DNA from: Xestospongia bergquistia
Taxonomy: Eukaryota; Porifera; Demospongiae; Haplosclerida; Petrosiidae
DNA length: 64,000 bases
Direction of reading: 5' to 3'
Assembly (NCBI GenBank): GCA_963965975.1
Contig: OZ014415.1
Span: 2,113,001-2,177,000 of the forward strand
The translations under genes were made by a program, and so were the position numbers. The notes beneath the pieces are model-generated. The model was given only the letters and a program-made list of their open reading frames with translations, was not told where the DNA came from and ran no database searches. Numbering within the stretch: the first letter of the stretch is position 1; each line of letters starts with the position of its first letter. This document shows, piece after piece, positions 22,901 through 34,870 of this stretch.

Positions 22901-25243
22901 CTAACATGAATGAAATATTAAACTAAATGAATAATAATTTAATAACTAAATAGTTAATATAATAATAATTTTCTAATAATTATTTGATTAAATAATTTCT
23001 GACTTCCTGACAAAAAATGTAAATAACTAATTTCTTATTTTTTAAACGAGAGTGAGAACTCTTTCTGCAACTGTGTTGAATCCTTCATAATTATTATAAC
23101 GTCGCCATTTTATCCCATGTGGGTGTGTGGCCTATTAATATTTAATAACTTATTTTATTCTTCATTTGCAATGTTTGGAGGTAAGACTTGAAGTGTTGCT
23201 GAAATTATTTAGACTATGTAGCTTTAATAGTTTTACTAGAGACAGTTTTTAAGTGTAAGAATTCCTTTCAAAAAGTGACTACATTATTTAATTACCACAT
23301 GTTGTAAGTTAAATGATATAGAGGCTTATTTTATTATACTATTAACAACTACACAATTGTTTTTTCATCAAAAAATTCTGTAACTGTTTGATCCATTTTA
23401 ATACTTCCCAAATTATCCCACATGTATGTATATACTTTACTAGAGATCATTTCTAAGTAGGAGAATTCATATCAACAACCATTTGTAAATATAGCTGTTA
23501 TGAGTAAAGTTATTATAAAGAAGATCAAAGCTACACTATAGCTTTGATTGATTGATTTAATCAATATTATCTACATGAATATTATGGATGATCATTTGAG
23601 TACATCTTAGCCATCCCATTACAATTGAGTAGGGCACATATCAACAACCATTTGTAAATATAGGTGTCATGAGTAAAGTTATTATAAAGAAGATCAAAGC
23701 TACACTATAGCTTTGATTGATTGATTTAATCAATATTATCTACATAAATATTATGGATGATCATTTGAGTACATCTTAGCCATCCCATTACAATTGAGTA
23801 GGGCACATATCAACAACCAATTGTAAATATAGGTGTCATGAGTAAAGTTATTATAAAGAAGATCAAAGCTACACTATAGCTTTGATTGATTGATTTAATC
23901 AATATTATCTACATGAATATTATGGATGATCATTTGAGTACATCTTAGCCATCCCATTACAATTGAGTAGGGCACATATCAACAACCATTTGTAAATATA
24001 GCTGTTATGAGTAAAGTTATTATAAAGAAGATCAAAGCTACACTATAGCTTTGATTGATTGATTTAATCAATATTATCTACATGAATAGTAAATTCCATA
24101 ATACATTTACTGAATTAGTAATGAAAACATTACGTGCTCTATTGCAACAAATAATTTACTATGTGCTTGTAACTTGTATATATCCATATATAGTTAAATC
24201 AAATGTAACAGTTATATATATATATATATGGATGAATGGATGGATAGATACTGTATTGCTTTTTACTATAGGTTTAGTTGATTGACAAACATCTCTTAGT
24301 AATAATAGTAGAAACACAATAGAATAAATAAGTCATATTTATAAGTTAGACACACAAGGACAATATGACTATGAATAATAATCATGCATAAATGATAAGT
24401 GGTCATACCACTACATCTCTCCTTCTAGGAGATAGTGCAAGTCAAACTTCATGGTAGCAATATTGGACATAGTATTAAGTGAAGCTCATAGTGCCACTAA
24501 ACCATTTAACTTACAACATATGGTAACTAAATAGTTACCTCTTAAAAGGAATTCCACTACTTAGAAAATGGTCTCTAATAAAACTATTAAAAGTTGCACA
24601 GTCAAAATAATTTCAGCAAAATGTACACATCAAGTCAAATGTCACAAAGTTAGTGCACTAGCCTAGTCAGGTGAGCAAGATCCAACCTCTAGATATGTTT
24701 GTAAGACTGACTTAACCAGGTTAATACATTAACTTGTGATATTTCACAAGGCAAACTTCTTTAACAAAAATTCTTACTGCTGTCCATTTTAAAAATAAAA
24801 TAGGTATGTTTGTTTAAACAACAAACCAATGCCATTTTATTATTAATCATTTTATTGTATAATAATTAATATCCACAGGATCACAAGCACTTGACCTGGA
24901 CTTACTTACAAACAGTTGCAACAAAAGATGTGAGTCCACTAAAATAAAATGATTATTGAAAACATCATTAATAATGTAGACTGATGAATACTAACAGTGG
25001 CTAGTCCTTAATCTTCCACTTTAGCTTTAATATATTGTTATAAGCCAGAACTTGAATACCAAGTACCACTCAGTACAATCCATGAATGTCATATACATGG
25101 AACTGATAACAATTACATGGATATGTTTACTGATGTAGAGATTTTTGAATGGATGATGATTCATCCAAACCTTGTTTCTACACTTTTTACATTGTCATTT
25201 CCTTTATTATTTATTTAAATTAAGTTTAATAAAATTAACTTAC
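22901..25243. repeat. Upstream region of N4: intergenic repeats
   Basis: Direct repeat copy at about 23180-23310, the 169-bp tandem array (separate entry), a short (TA)n(TGGA)n run (24212-24247), the inverted repeat copy (about 24470-24620), then the block ending at the signal exon. No coding exon seen; the open frame at 24055-24285 (plus) crosses the tandem repeat and microsatellite and is not credible. Confidence 0.55.
23469..24085. repeat. Tandem array, period 169 bp, about 3.6 copies
   Basis: ATATCAACAACC starts copies at 23469, 23638, 23807 and 23976, exactly 169 bp apart, with very few differences. Each copy holds the hairpin GATCAAAGCTA/TAGCTTTGATT, the palindrome ATTGATTTAATCAAT and the words ATGAGTAAAGTTATTATAAA. 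The other homologous loci (3.3, 15.6, 31.5, 39.65 kb) have one copy. Confidence 0.85.
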
Positions 25244-25328
25244 AGGATAGTGGTATAAAAAATACATGAAACAAAAAGAGAGATAGCACTATCTGTGAAA
25301 GACTTGATCCAGAATGCCTGAACTCCAT
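25244..25328 (-). CDS. Signal-peptide exon, probably first exon of N4
   Basis: 85 bp, ATG to GTAAGT donor, phase 1. Starts MEFRHSGSSLSQ, hydrophobic core IVLSLFLFHVFFIPLS. It is the nearest open signal exon upstream of the N4 NIDO exons (intron about 2.3 kb). Confidence 0.55.
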
Positions 25329-25505
25329 CAATCTTCATGTACCACCACATCTGTGAGGTATTATTCCCTACAAAATAGAAAATGTTCCTGTAATAGCTGT
25401 CATGAGTAAAGTTATGATAAGAAAAACAAAGCTACTTTGTAGCTTGGATTGATTACTTTAATCTATATATATAGTGACAAGTTGCATGTATCATATGAAA
25501 ATGAG

Positions 25506-25727
25506 GTGCCAAAGCTGAGTAGACCATTTGAGCTTATCTGTATTATAAAGTAAACATTAATATTTACTGAAAGTAATAGTGACTAAGTCTCACATATGAA
25601 GTATTAAAATTTTGTTTTCCAAAATGAAAACTTAAAGGAAGTCTGATAAGTCTAGTTTCATCATCAACATTATTAAACTCATTCTCCTGTGTCCCAAGAT
25701 CAAGAAAAACCAAATCAGATACAGAAC
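25506..25727 (-). pseudogene. NIDO fragment: first NIDO exon plus the start of the second
   Basis: Exon 25594-25727 is complete and open (ends RLPLSFHFGKQNFNTSY). Only the first ~32 bp of the next exon (SSNGLLSFG, to about 25506) remain. There the sequence jumps into the decayed relic context (CATATGAAAATGAGGTG), so the fragment was made by recombination between an intact NIDO exon and a relic. Confidence 0.7.
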
Positions 25728-27713
25728 CTAACATGAATGAAATATTAAACTAAATGAATAATAATTTAATAACTAAAAAGTTAATATAATAATAACTTTC
25801 TAATAACTATTAATTAAATACAGACCTCCTCATGACCAAAATACGCAAATCTAATTTCCTTTTTTAAACAATAGTGAGAACTCTTTCTACAACTGTTGAA
25901 TCCTTCATAATTAATTTAATGTCGTCTTTTTATCCCATGTGGGTGTGTGGCCTATTAATGACTTCATTTATTCTTCATTTTCAATGTTTGGAGGTAAGAC
26001 TTGATGTGTTGCTGAAATTATTATGACTATGTACCTTTAATAGTTTTACTAGAGACGATTTTTTTCAACTTTCAAGAGGTAACTACATTATTTAATTACC
26101 ACATGTTGTAAGTTAAATGATATAGTGGCTTATTTTATTATACTATTAACAACTACACAATTGTTTTTTCATCAAAAAATTCTGTAACTGTTTGATCCAT
26201 TTTAATATCTCCCAAATTATCACACATGTATGTGTATACTTCACTAGAGATCATTTCTAAGTAGGAGAATTCATTTCAAGAGGTTATTTAGCTACAACAT
26301 GCTATAAGTTAAATAGTGTAGTGACACTGTACCTTCACTTAATATCATGTCTAATATTTAGTGTTGTTTTAGTTAACTATAACTAAAATTAAAACCCCTT
26401 TAATTAAGTAAAAAAGAAAAACTATAATAACACTATTTGTATGAATAAATGTTTTCATGGAAAATTGTTTGTATGACTGATGAATCATCAATACCTTAAC
26501 TTGTTTCTACAATTTTTGCATTAACATTCCTTCATTATTTTATTTAAATCAAGCTTAATAAAATCAACTTACAGGATAGTGGCTTAAAAAGTATATGAAA
26601 CAAGAAGAGAGATAGCGTCGCCATTTTATCCCATGTGGGTGTGTGCCTGTGTGGCCTATTAATGGCTTCATTTATTCTTCGTTTGCAATATTTAGAGGTA
26701 AGACTTGATGTGTTGCTGACATTATTATGATTGTGTAGCTTTAATAGTTTTACTAGAGACGATTTACAAGTATGAGAATTCCTTTCAAGAGGAAACTACA
26801 TTACTTAATTACCACATGTTGTAAGTTAAATGATATAGTGGCTTATTTTATTATACTATTAATAACTACACAATTGCTTTTTCATCAAAAAATTCTGTAA
26901 CTGTTTGATCCATTTTAATATTTCCCAAATTATCCCACATGTATGAGTACACTTTACTAGAGATCATTGCGATATATTATAATTCCATTTAAAGGGTAAC
27001 TACATTATTTAGCTAAACATGCTATAAGTTAAATAGTGTAGTGACACTGTAGCTTCACATATATCATGCCTAGTATTTAGTGTTATTTTAGTTAATTATA
27101 ACTAAAATCAAAACTCCTTTAGTTTAGCTAATTAAGTAAAAAAGAAAAACTATAATAACACTATTTGTATGAACAAATGTTTACATGGATAAATTTTTGT
27201 ATGAATGAAGATTCATTAATACCTTAACTTGTTTCTACCTTTTTGCATAAAAAATAAACTTACAGAATAGTTAGTGGTTTTAAAAAAATATATGAAACAA
27301 AAGAGAGATAGCAGTATCTGTAAAAGGCTTGAGCCCAAGTAGCTGGACTCCACAATCAGTATCCACTGTTAAACATGTGGTGGGTGATATTCTCTACAAT
27401 GTTACAGATTAGTGTGACATTGCCCCCCCTTTACTTAGAAAGGAATGGTCTGGTGACAAGTGTACAAGACTCGTATAGCAGGATGTGGGTAGAGCATTCT
27501 GAGACCTGAGATTGTGTTAAATATAGTGAAATTGCAAAATGGCTGTTGTGATATGCACTGGTTGTGGTGATCGTCTTTCAAATAGAAGCACATATCATAT
27601 TTTACTAATTAGCGCTGCCTTGTGTCACATTCTGCTTTAGAGCAGAGTTTCGAGTAGCTTCAAGGACCTTATTACCCATTGTTGACTCAAGTTGAATAGG
27701 TGTTAATAAAAGT

Positions 27714-27755
<42 letters not shown>

Positions 27756-27919
27756 ACAGAATTAAAGGACAAAAGAACAGAGCTCTTGCTGTGTTGCTGT
27801 TACTCCGAGTTTCACGCGTTATGCGATCGTCAGAGCTCTGTTCTTTTGTCCTTTAATTCTGTTCTAACCCGCTCTGTCTAAACGACATCGAGCACTCTTC
27901 AACATACTTAGATACTTCA

Positions 27920-27959
<40 letters not shown>

Positions 27960-28144
27960 TTTATAAGGATGGATTGATGGATGTTGTATTGTTTCTTATT
28001 ATAGGTTTAGTTGATTGACAAACATCTCTTAGTAATAAAAGTAGAAACACTATAGAAAAAATAAAAATAAGTCCGTTAGACACACTAGGACAAGATGACT
28101 ATGAATAATAATCGTGCATGAATGAATGATAAGTTATAATACTA
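25728..28144. repeat. Rearranged intergenic repeats with two broken signal exons
   Basis: Two successive upstream blocks. Each has the TTGCTGAAA.../AAGTTAAAT repeats (about 25990-26345 and 26700-27060) and ends in a damaged signal exon. One (26573-26616) is cut at AGATAGC and joined to the next block. The other (27264-27353) has GTG in place of ATG and a later stop. Then follow a shared block (about 27400-27640), a TA/GA microsatellite (27716-27752), the 34-bp inverted repeat and a (TA)n run (27919-27957). No intact gene. Confidence 0.55.
27753..27865. repeat. Perfect 34-bp inverted repeat with 45-bp GC-richer loop
   Basis: Arm 27753-27786 is the exact reverse complement of arm 27832-27865 (arms end in AGAGCTCT). 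The loop holds GTTTCACGCGTTATGCGATCG, a CpG-rich patch unlike the surrounding AT-rich DNA. It is flanked by (GA)n on one side and by unique sequence then (TA)n on the other. Found only here in the window. Could be a small hairpin transposon. Confidence 0.85.
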
Positions 28145-31100
28145 CTACGTCTCCCCTTCTGTTTTGTCTCTGTATAATGATAGATAGTAAACATGATGTC
28201 ATCATGACTAGTTTGATGAATTACCCTGATTTTAAACTTTCTTTCTTTGACTTCTTTTTAACCAAAACTACAATAACCAGTACTACTACAATAATCATAA
28301 TAATAAATATAATTGCTATTGTCACTGGTAATCCAATTTTTAAACCAATACTAGAACTTTCAAATCGAGATCCCAAGTTAGAGTCAGATCCTGTATAAAA
28401 TAGTTCGATAAATTTTTTAATGATCTAAGTTTGTTAGGATTAGAATTTCTTTTATGGTTTGATATAACATTGTTTTATATCACATACTTAGAAACATAAA
28501 TCTGGTATATGATAATTTATTATTACTATACTTTGACTATAAAAAACTAAAACATATTTGAATGTAATATTTTTAATTATTGTCGGATTAGTGTATTCAC
28601 AGATAACCTTTCAATCGCTTACCATTTCTATTAGATTGAGATCTAAACTCTGAGCTAGGACCTGAACATAATCCTGAGCTAGATCCAGATCCCGTATAAA
28701 ACAGTGCATACACATTCAATAAGGAATTATATATTATGCCAAATAGTGTTCTTTACAATTTCAATGATATTTAAATTATAATAAGTAGATATTATAAGAC
28801 AAGGAATGCATACTAATATCATTGAATAGTGAACAACTAATACTGTATTTATAACAAAGAAAGTGTAATTTATATAGACACTATAAATATTAGAAAAACT
28901 TTGTAATTAAGTAAAAAGATCAAAATGAGCGAGGAATGAATTAATGAATAAAATAGATTTGTTTACATAGAAATAACTTTAAATAATAATTATTTGCATG
29001 AGCTTTTGATTTTGTCTTACCAAGTGTATCAGTTGGAGTAGGTGTTGCAAAGAAAGGAGTTACATGACTAATATCAGCTATATCATTTGATTTGCATGAT
29101 TTGCATGAGCTTTTGATTTTCTCTTACCAAGTGTATTAGTTGGAATAGGTATTGCAAAGGAAGGAGTTACAGGATGAGAACTAATATCAGCTATATCATA
29201 GATATAGTTTATTAATATTATATATATCTGTAAACATCTTTAATAACTTACCACCTATACTAGACCTTAAGCCAGGATCAAATCTTTTATAATAAGTTAC
29301 TACATTATACACACAGATAAAACAGTTAGATTTGTAACTTATATATGCTTACCATTATTATTTAGATTATAAACCACATTTGACCACACAGATGATGGAG
29401 AGTTGAGACAGTCAATGTCTGTAATTTTTGATGTTCTAGAAAATGGATGGTTTTCAAAATAGTCAGGTCCAGCACTATAGCCAATTGCTGTATTGTGTCT
29501 AGCCCATTGCAACAGATCACATTTATAGGTAAATATAGAATAAGAAGTTGATCCTTGAGATGCAACCACAACCTGAAATGTGTTTGTCTATAAACACAGA
29601 ATAGTCATGTATAATTTATATAGTAAGCTATAAGTACTTGAACACAATTGATGTTTCCATATGGACAGACATTCATCCACTTTGCTACTAAAGCCCAATC
29701 TAACTCCAGCTCAACATTTTGATTTAATTCCAAAAATGTTTCCACTAAATCAATAATATTAGGGTTATTTTCTGGAGTAACTATTCCATATTTAGCAATC
29801 CCTGTATAAGATAGATGAATATCATCCCAAAATGGAGCTATCACTACTGCTGATGACAGTGGAAATGATGTAATATCATGACTGCTAAATGATGTGCCAA
29901 AGCTGAGTAGACCATTTGAGCTTATCTGTATTATAAAGTAGACATTAATATTTACTGAAAGTAATAGTGACTAAGTCTCACATATGAAGTATTGAAATTT
30001 TGTTTTCCAAAATAAAAACTTGAAGGTAGTCTGATAAGTCTAGTTTCATCATCAGCATTATTAAACTCATTCTCCTGTGTCCCAAGATCAAGAAAAACCA
30101 AATCAGATACAGAACCTAACATGAATGAAATATTAAACTAAATGAATAATAATTTAATAACTAAAAAGTTAATATAATAATAACTATTAATTAAATACAG
30201 ACCTCCTGACAAAAATATGTAAATAGCTAATTTCTTTTTTAAAACAATAGTGAGAACTCTTTCTGCAACTGTTGAATCCTTCATAATTGTTATAACGTCG
30301 CCATTTCATCCCATGTGAGTGTGTGGCCTATTAATGACTTCATTTATTCTTCATTTGCAGCATTTGGAGGTAAGACTTGATGTGTTGCTGAAATTATTAT
30401 AACTATGTAGCTTTAATAGATTTACTAGAGACAATTTTTAAGTTCCTTTCAAGAGGTAATTACATTATTTAATTACCACATTTTGTAAGTTAAATGATAT
30501 AGTGGCTTATTTTATTATACAATTAATAACTACACAATTGGTTTTTCATCAAAAAATTCTGTAACTGTTTGATCCATTTTAATATTTCCTAAATTATTCC
30601 ACATGTACGTGTACACTTTACTAGAGATCATTGCTAAGTAGGAGAATTCATTGCAAGAGGTAACTACATTATTTAGCTACAACATGCTATAAGTTAAATA
30701 GTGTAGTGACACTGTAGCTTCACTTAATATCATGTCTAATATTTAGTGTTGTTTTAGTTAATTATTATTTCAGAAGGGTCTGGGGACAAGCACACAAGAC
30801 TCATATAACAGGATGTGGGTAGAGCATTCTTAGAGCTGAGATTACGTTAATAGAGTGAAAAACTTAAAACGCCTGTTGATATGCACTGATTGCGGTAATA
30901 TATTTCAAATAGAAGCACAGATCATCTTTTACTAATTAGCGCTGCCTCGTGTCACATTCTACTTTATAACAGAGTTTCAAGCAGCTTCAAGGACTTTATT
31001 ACCCATTATTGACTCAAGTTGAATAGGTGTTAGTAAAAATAAGGAGCTTGTAAGTTCATGAGGTGTGTCTGTAGCCAGCAAGATTTTTGCAGGCTGTACA

Positions 31101-32813
31101 AGTCCTATATGCCCTTGACCAGAGACCCTTTCTCTCTAAGTGAAAAGGTGGCAACGCTAGACTATTTACAGATTAGTAAAATATTCCAATAACACATTAC
31201 TTTTTTACATAGAAATACTGTTTTTTTGGGAAGAATAAGCTATAATTTTAATAACATAGTAAGGAAGAAAACATGAAAATATACACATGTTATTATAAAT
31301 ACAAATATTTATAGGATGAGATAAGATAAACAAGGTAGATTTAGTCAGAGAGCACACGTCCCTCTGACATTGCAAGAATCGTCCAGCCCATATGCAGGAT
31401 AATGGATGGAGGATCACTATCATGAATGTATATTACTGATGATCATTTGAGCTAAAAGATATTCTAAATCTTAACCATCCCATTACAATTGAGTAGGGCA
31501 TTTTTGTTTCTGGGAAACATGTCAACAACCATTTGTAAATATAGCTGTCATGAGTAAAGTTATTATAAAGAAGATCAAAGCTACATTATAGCTTTGATTG
31601 ATTGATTTAATCAATATTATCTACACGAATAGTAAATTCCATAATACATTTACTACTTTAGTAATGAAAACTTTACGTGATATTTAGTCTATTGCATCAA
31701 ATAATTTACTATGTGCTTGTAACTTATATATATCCATATATGGTTAAATCAAATTTAATAATAGTAGAAACACAATAGAATAAATAAGTCATATATATAA
31801 GTTATATATGTGTGTCTTATATAAATAATATAAGACACACAAGGACAATATAACTATGAATAATAATCATACATAAATGATAAGTGGTCATACCACTACA
31901 TCTCTCCTTCTAGGAGATAGGGCAAGTCTAACTTTATGGTAGCAATATTGGACATAGTATTAAGTGAAGCTCATAATGCCACTAAGCCTTTTAACTTACA
32001 ACATGTGGCAACTAAATAGTTACCTCTTAAAAGGAATTCCACTGCTTAGCAATGGTCACTAATAAACTATTAAAAGTTGCACAGTCAAAATAATTTCAGC
32101 AACATGTACACATCAAGTCAAATGTCACAAAGTTAGTGCACTAGCCTGGTAAATTAGTCAGGTGAGCAAGATCCAACCTCTAGATATGTTTGTAAAAGTG
32201 ACTTATCCTGGTTAGTACATTAATTTGTGATATTTGACAAGGCAGAATTCTTTGACAAAAAATTCTTACTGCTGCCCCTTTTAAAAATAAAATGGCTAAG
32301 TCTGTTTAAACAACAGACCAGTGCCATTTTATTATTAATCATTTTATTGCATAATAATTAATATCTACAAGATCACAAGCACTTGACCTGGACTTACTTA
32401 CAGTTGCAACAAAAGATATGAGTCCACTAAAATAAAATGATTATTGAAAACATCATTAATAATGAAGACTGATGAATACTAATAGTGGCTAGCCCTTAAT
32501 CTTCCACTTTAGCTTTTATATACTGTTATAAGCCAGAACGTAAATACAAAGTACCACTCAATGCATATGAATTGCATATAGATGGAACTGATAACAATTA
32601 CATGGCTATGTTTACTGATGTAGAGATTTTAGAATGGATGATGATTCATCCAAACCTTGTTTCTACATTTTTTGCATTGTCATTCCTTCATTATTTTATT
32701 CAAATTAAGTTTAATAAAATTAACTTACAGGATAGTGGTATAAAAAATACATGAAATAAAAAGAGAGATAGCACTATCTGCGAAAGACTTGATCCAGAAT
32801 AGCTGAACTCCAT
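28145..32813 (-). CDS. NIDO receptor N5, tail-less membrane form (310-residue model)
   Basis: Exons: signal peptide 32729-32813 (MEFSYSGSSLSQIVLSLF...); NIDO 29982-30115, 29638-29925, 29353-29587; TM 28225-28390; last exon 28145-28169. Sum 933 bp, one frame. The linker at 29252-29284 has an off-frame acceptor, and two FA.PTPTDTLG-type linkers (about 29011-29055, 29135-29175) lack a proper acceptor. I therefore splice the NIDO directly to the TM exon, which both phases allow. The TM helix (IAIIFIIMIIVVVLVIVVLV) and KKKSKKE are normal. The next cytoplasmic exon reads only GDKTEGET before a stop, because the locus was joined to an intergenic repeat at CCCCTTCT. No YxxP, no ITIM-like motif. Either a decoy-type receptor or a truncated remnant. 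Confidence 0.58.
30116..32728. repeat. First intron of N5, duplicate of the N1 first intron
   Basis: Matches 2.16-4.49 kb almost base for base over long stretches (direct repeat copies about 30370-30720, hairpin module about 31547-31625, inverted copy about 31955-32105). It additionally has about 270 bp (30770-31040) containing the GGTCTGGGGACAAG block that the N1 copy lacks. No coding exon seen. Confidence 0.6.
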
Positions 32814-33139
32814 CGATCTTCATGTACTGTCACATGTGTGGGGTATTATTTCCTGCAGCATAGGAAATGTTCCTGTAATAGCTGTCATGAGTAAAGTTAT
32901 GATAAGGAACAACAAAGCTACTCTGTAGCTTTGGTTGATTACTTTAATCTATATATATAGTGACAAGTTGCATGTACCATATTATTGACTGTTAGGATGT
33001 TACTAATAAACAATGGTTAGAAATCATGATTTTTTATTTGTATATTACATGAATGCATCATTACTAAAATTAATTGGTTATTTTAATCAATTTATGTACA
33101 TTTTGGTTGCATACATCCCTACAAAATACATTTAAATGT

Positions 33140-33300
33140 GACAACAATATATATTCAGTAATCACTGTAGAAGCCAGTTCAAAATCAATCCAAATAAAAT
33201 GGAGCTGTCACTACTAATGATGATAATGGAAATTCACATGATGTAGGAATAGAGTATGAAAATGAGTAGACCATATGAGTTTATCTTTATCATCTAGTAA
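33140..33300 (-). pseudogene. Decayed NIDO exon relic
   Basis: Near-identical to the relic at 4.91-5.06 kb, as part of the same segmental duplication. Frames are closed. Confidence 0.65.
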
Positions 33301-34870
33301 ACATTAATATTATCCCAAACTTGTCAGAAACAATACCAAAACCTACTGGATATTGAATGTTTAGTTTGCATGTATTATAATCAAGTTTAACCAAAAAATG
33401 ATTTTCTACCTAAAAGTGACAAATTTAGACATAGTACAATTTTTGTGCACTTTTAAAAGGAAATTGTTTATTCCTATATATACCCTAAATTTATTGGAAA
33501 CAATACCAAAAACTACCGGATATTCAATTCATATTGATGTTTACTTTGCATGCATTATCAGTAAGTTTTTGGACATGTCAAAATTCATGAAACCATATAA
33601 TCTATACAAAAACAATCAGCATGTGTGTTACCATAGCAACAGTTACTTTAAAAGCAGCATGTGTGCTATCACAACAACAATTACTTCAGCAGCAACATGT
33701 GCATTATCATAGCAACTATTACCATGGAAAACAGCCATCATAACAACATCACCATGGCAAGTGCACATATATCACTATAGCAACTGTATACATATCCATA
33801 GTAACATTACTTATGATCTTATGAGGATTAGTCCCATTATTGTTTTAGACTAAAACTAATTAATTTGCAGCATTATGTTTTGAATTTTGATAGAAACATT
33901 GTCAAAACCTACTAGATATTTAATTAATGACTACTATTTACTATTTATGATAATTCCTTTTAAAAGGTAACTACATTATTTAGCTACAACATGCTATAAG
34001 TTAAATAGTGTAGTGACACTGTAGCTTCACTTAATATCATGTCTACTATTTAGTGTTGTTTTAGCTAACTATAACTAAAATTAGTTTAGTTTAGCTAATT
34101 AAGTAAAAAAGAAAACTATAATAACACTATTTTGAATGAATAAATGTTTGCATGGAAAAAATTTTGTATGAATGATGATTCATTCATACCTTAACTCGTT
34201 TCTACCTTTTTGCTTAAAAAATCAACTTACAGAATAGTTAGTGGTTTTAAAAAAATATAGAAGACAAGAAGAGAGATAGCAGTATTTGTAAAAGGCTTGA
34301 GCCTAAGTAGCTGGACTCCATCCAATCAGGATGTACTGATAAACACATGGGGTGTTATTCCCTGCAATGTTACAGATTAGTCTGGCATTGCTGTCCCTTT
34401 ACTTAGAAAGGAAAGGTCTGGGGACAAGCACACAAGACTCATTTAGCAGGATGTGGGTAGAGCATTCTTAGAGCTGAGATTGTGTTAATAGAGTGAAAAT
34501 GCAAAATGGCTGTTGTGATATGCACTGGTTGTGGTGATCATCTTTCAAATAGAAGCACATATCATCTTTTACTAATTAGTGCTGCCTCGTGTCACATTTG
34601 CTTTAGAGCTGATTTTTGAGCAGCTTCAAGGAACTTATTACCCATTGTTGACTCAAGTTGAGTAGGTGTTAATAAAAGTTATATATTATACAGATGGATG
34701 GATGGATGCTGTATTGTTTCTTACTATAGGTTTAGTTGATTGACAAACATCTCTTAGTAATAAAAGTAGAAACACTATAGAAAAAATAAGTCATATATAT
34801 ACGTTATAGACACACTAGGACAAGATGACTATGAATAATTATCATGTGTGAATAATAAGTAGTCATACTG
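33301..34870. other. Intergenic copy of 5.06-6.5 kb, with X-box-like cluster and broken signal exon
   Basis: GTTACCATAGCAAC at 33627-33640 with degenerate followers, as at 5.39 kb. A stop-containing signal exon is at 34231-34321. Then come the shared GGTCTGGGGACAAG block, a (TA)/(TGGA) run near 34677-34710, and the CCCCTTCT junction that cuts the tail of N6. The open frame 33398-33712 (plus) is conserved only because the duplication is recent. Confidence 0.45.

Noticed and set aside
23469..24085. Regular 169-bp spacing considered as a CRISPR array
   Set aside because: Whole period is repeated, with no short repeat/variable spacer structure, in a eukaryotic setting.
27480..27520. tRNA-like word GGGTAGAGCATTC in a repeated block (SINE head?)
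   Set aside because: No matching box B or tRNA fold and no A-rich tail; too little to call a SINE.
27525..27650. Plus-strand MAVVICTGCGDRLSNRSTYH with paired cysteines (zinc-finger-like)
   Set aside because: Frame closes soon after and differs between copies; most likely chance within a repeat.
31205..31423. 72-codon minus-strand frame in the N5 first intron
   Set aside because: Homologous copies have stops or frameshifts; no domain recognised.
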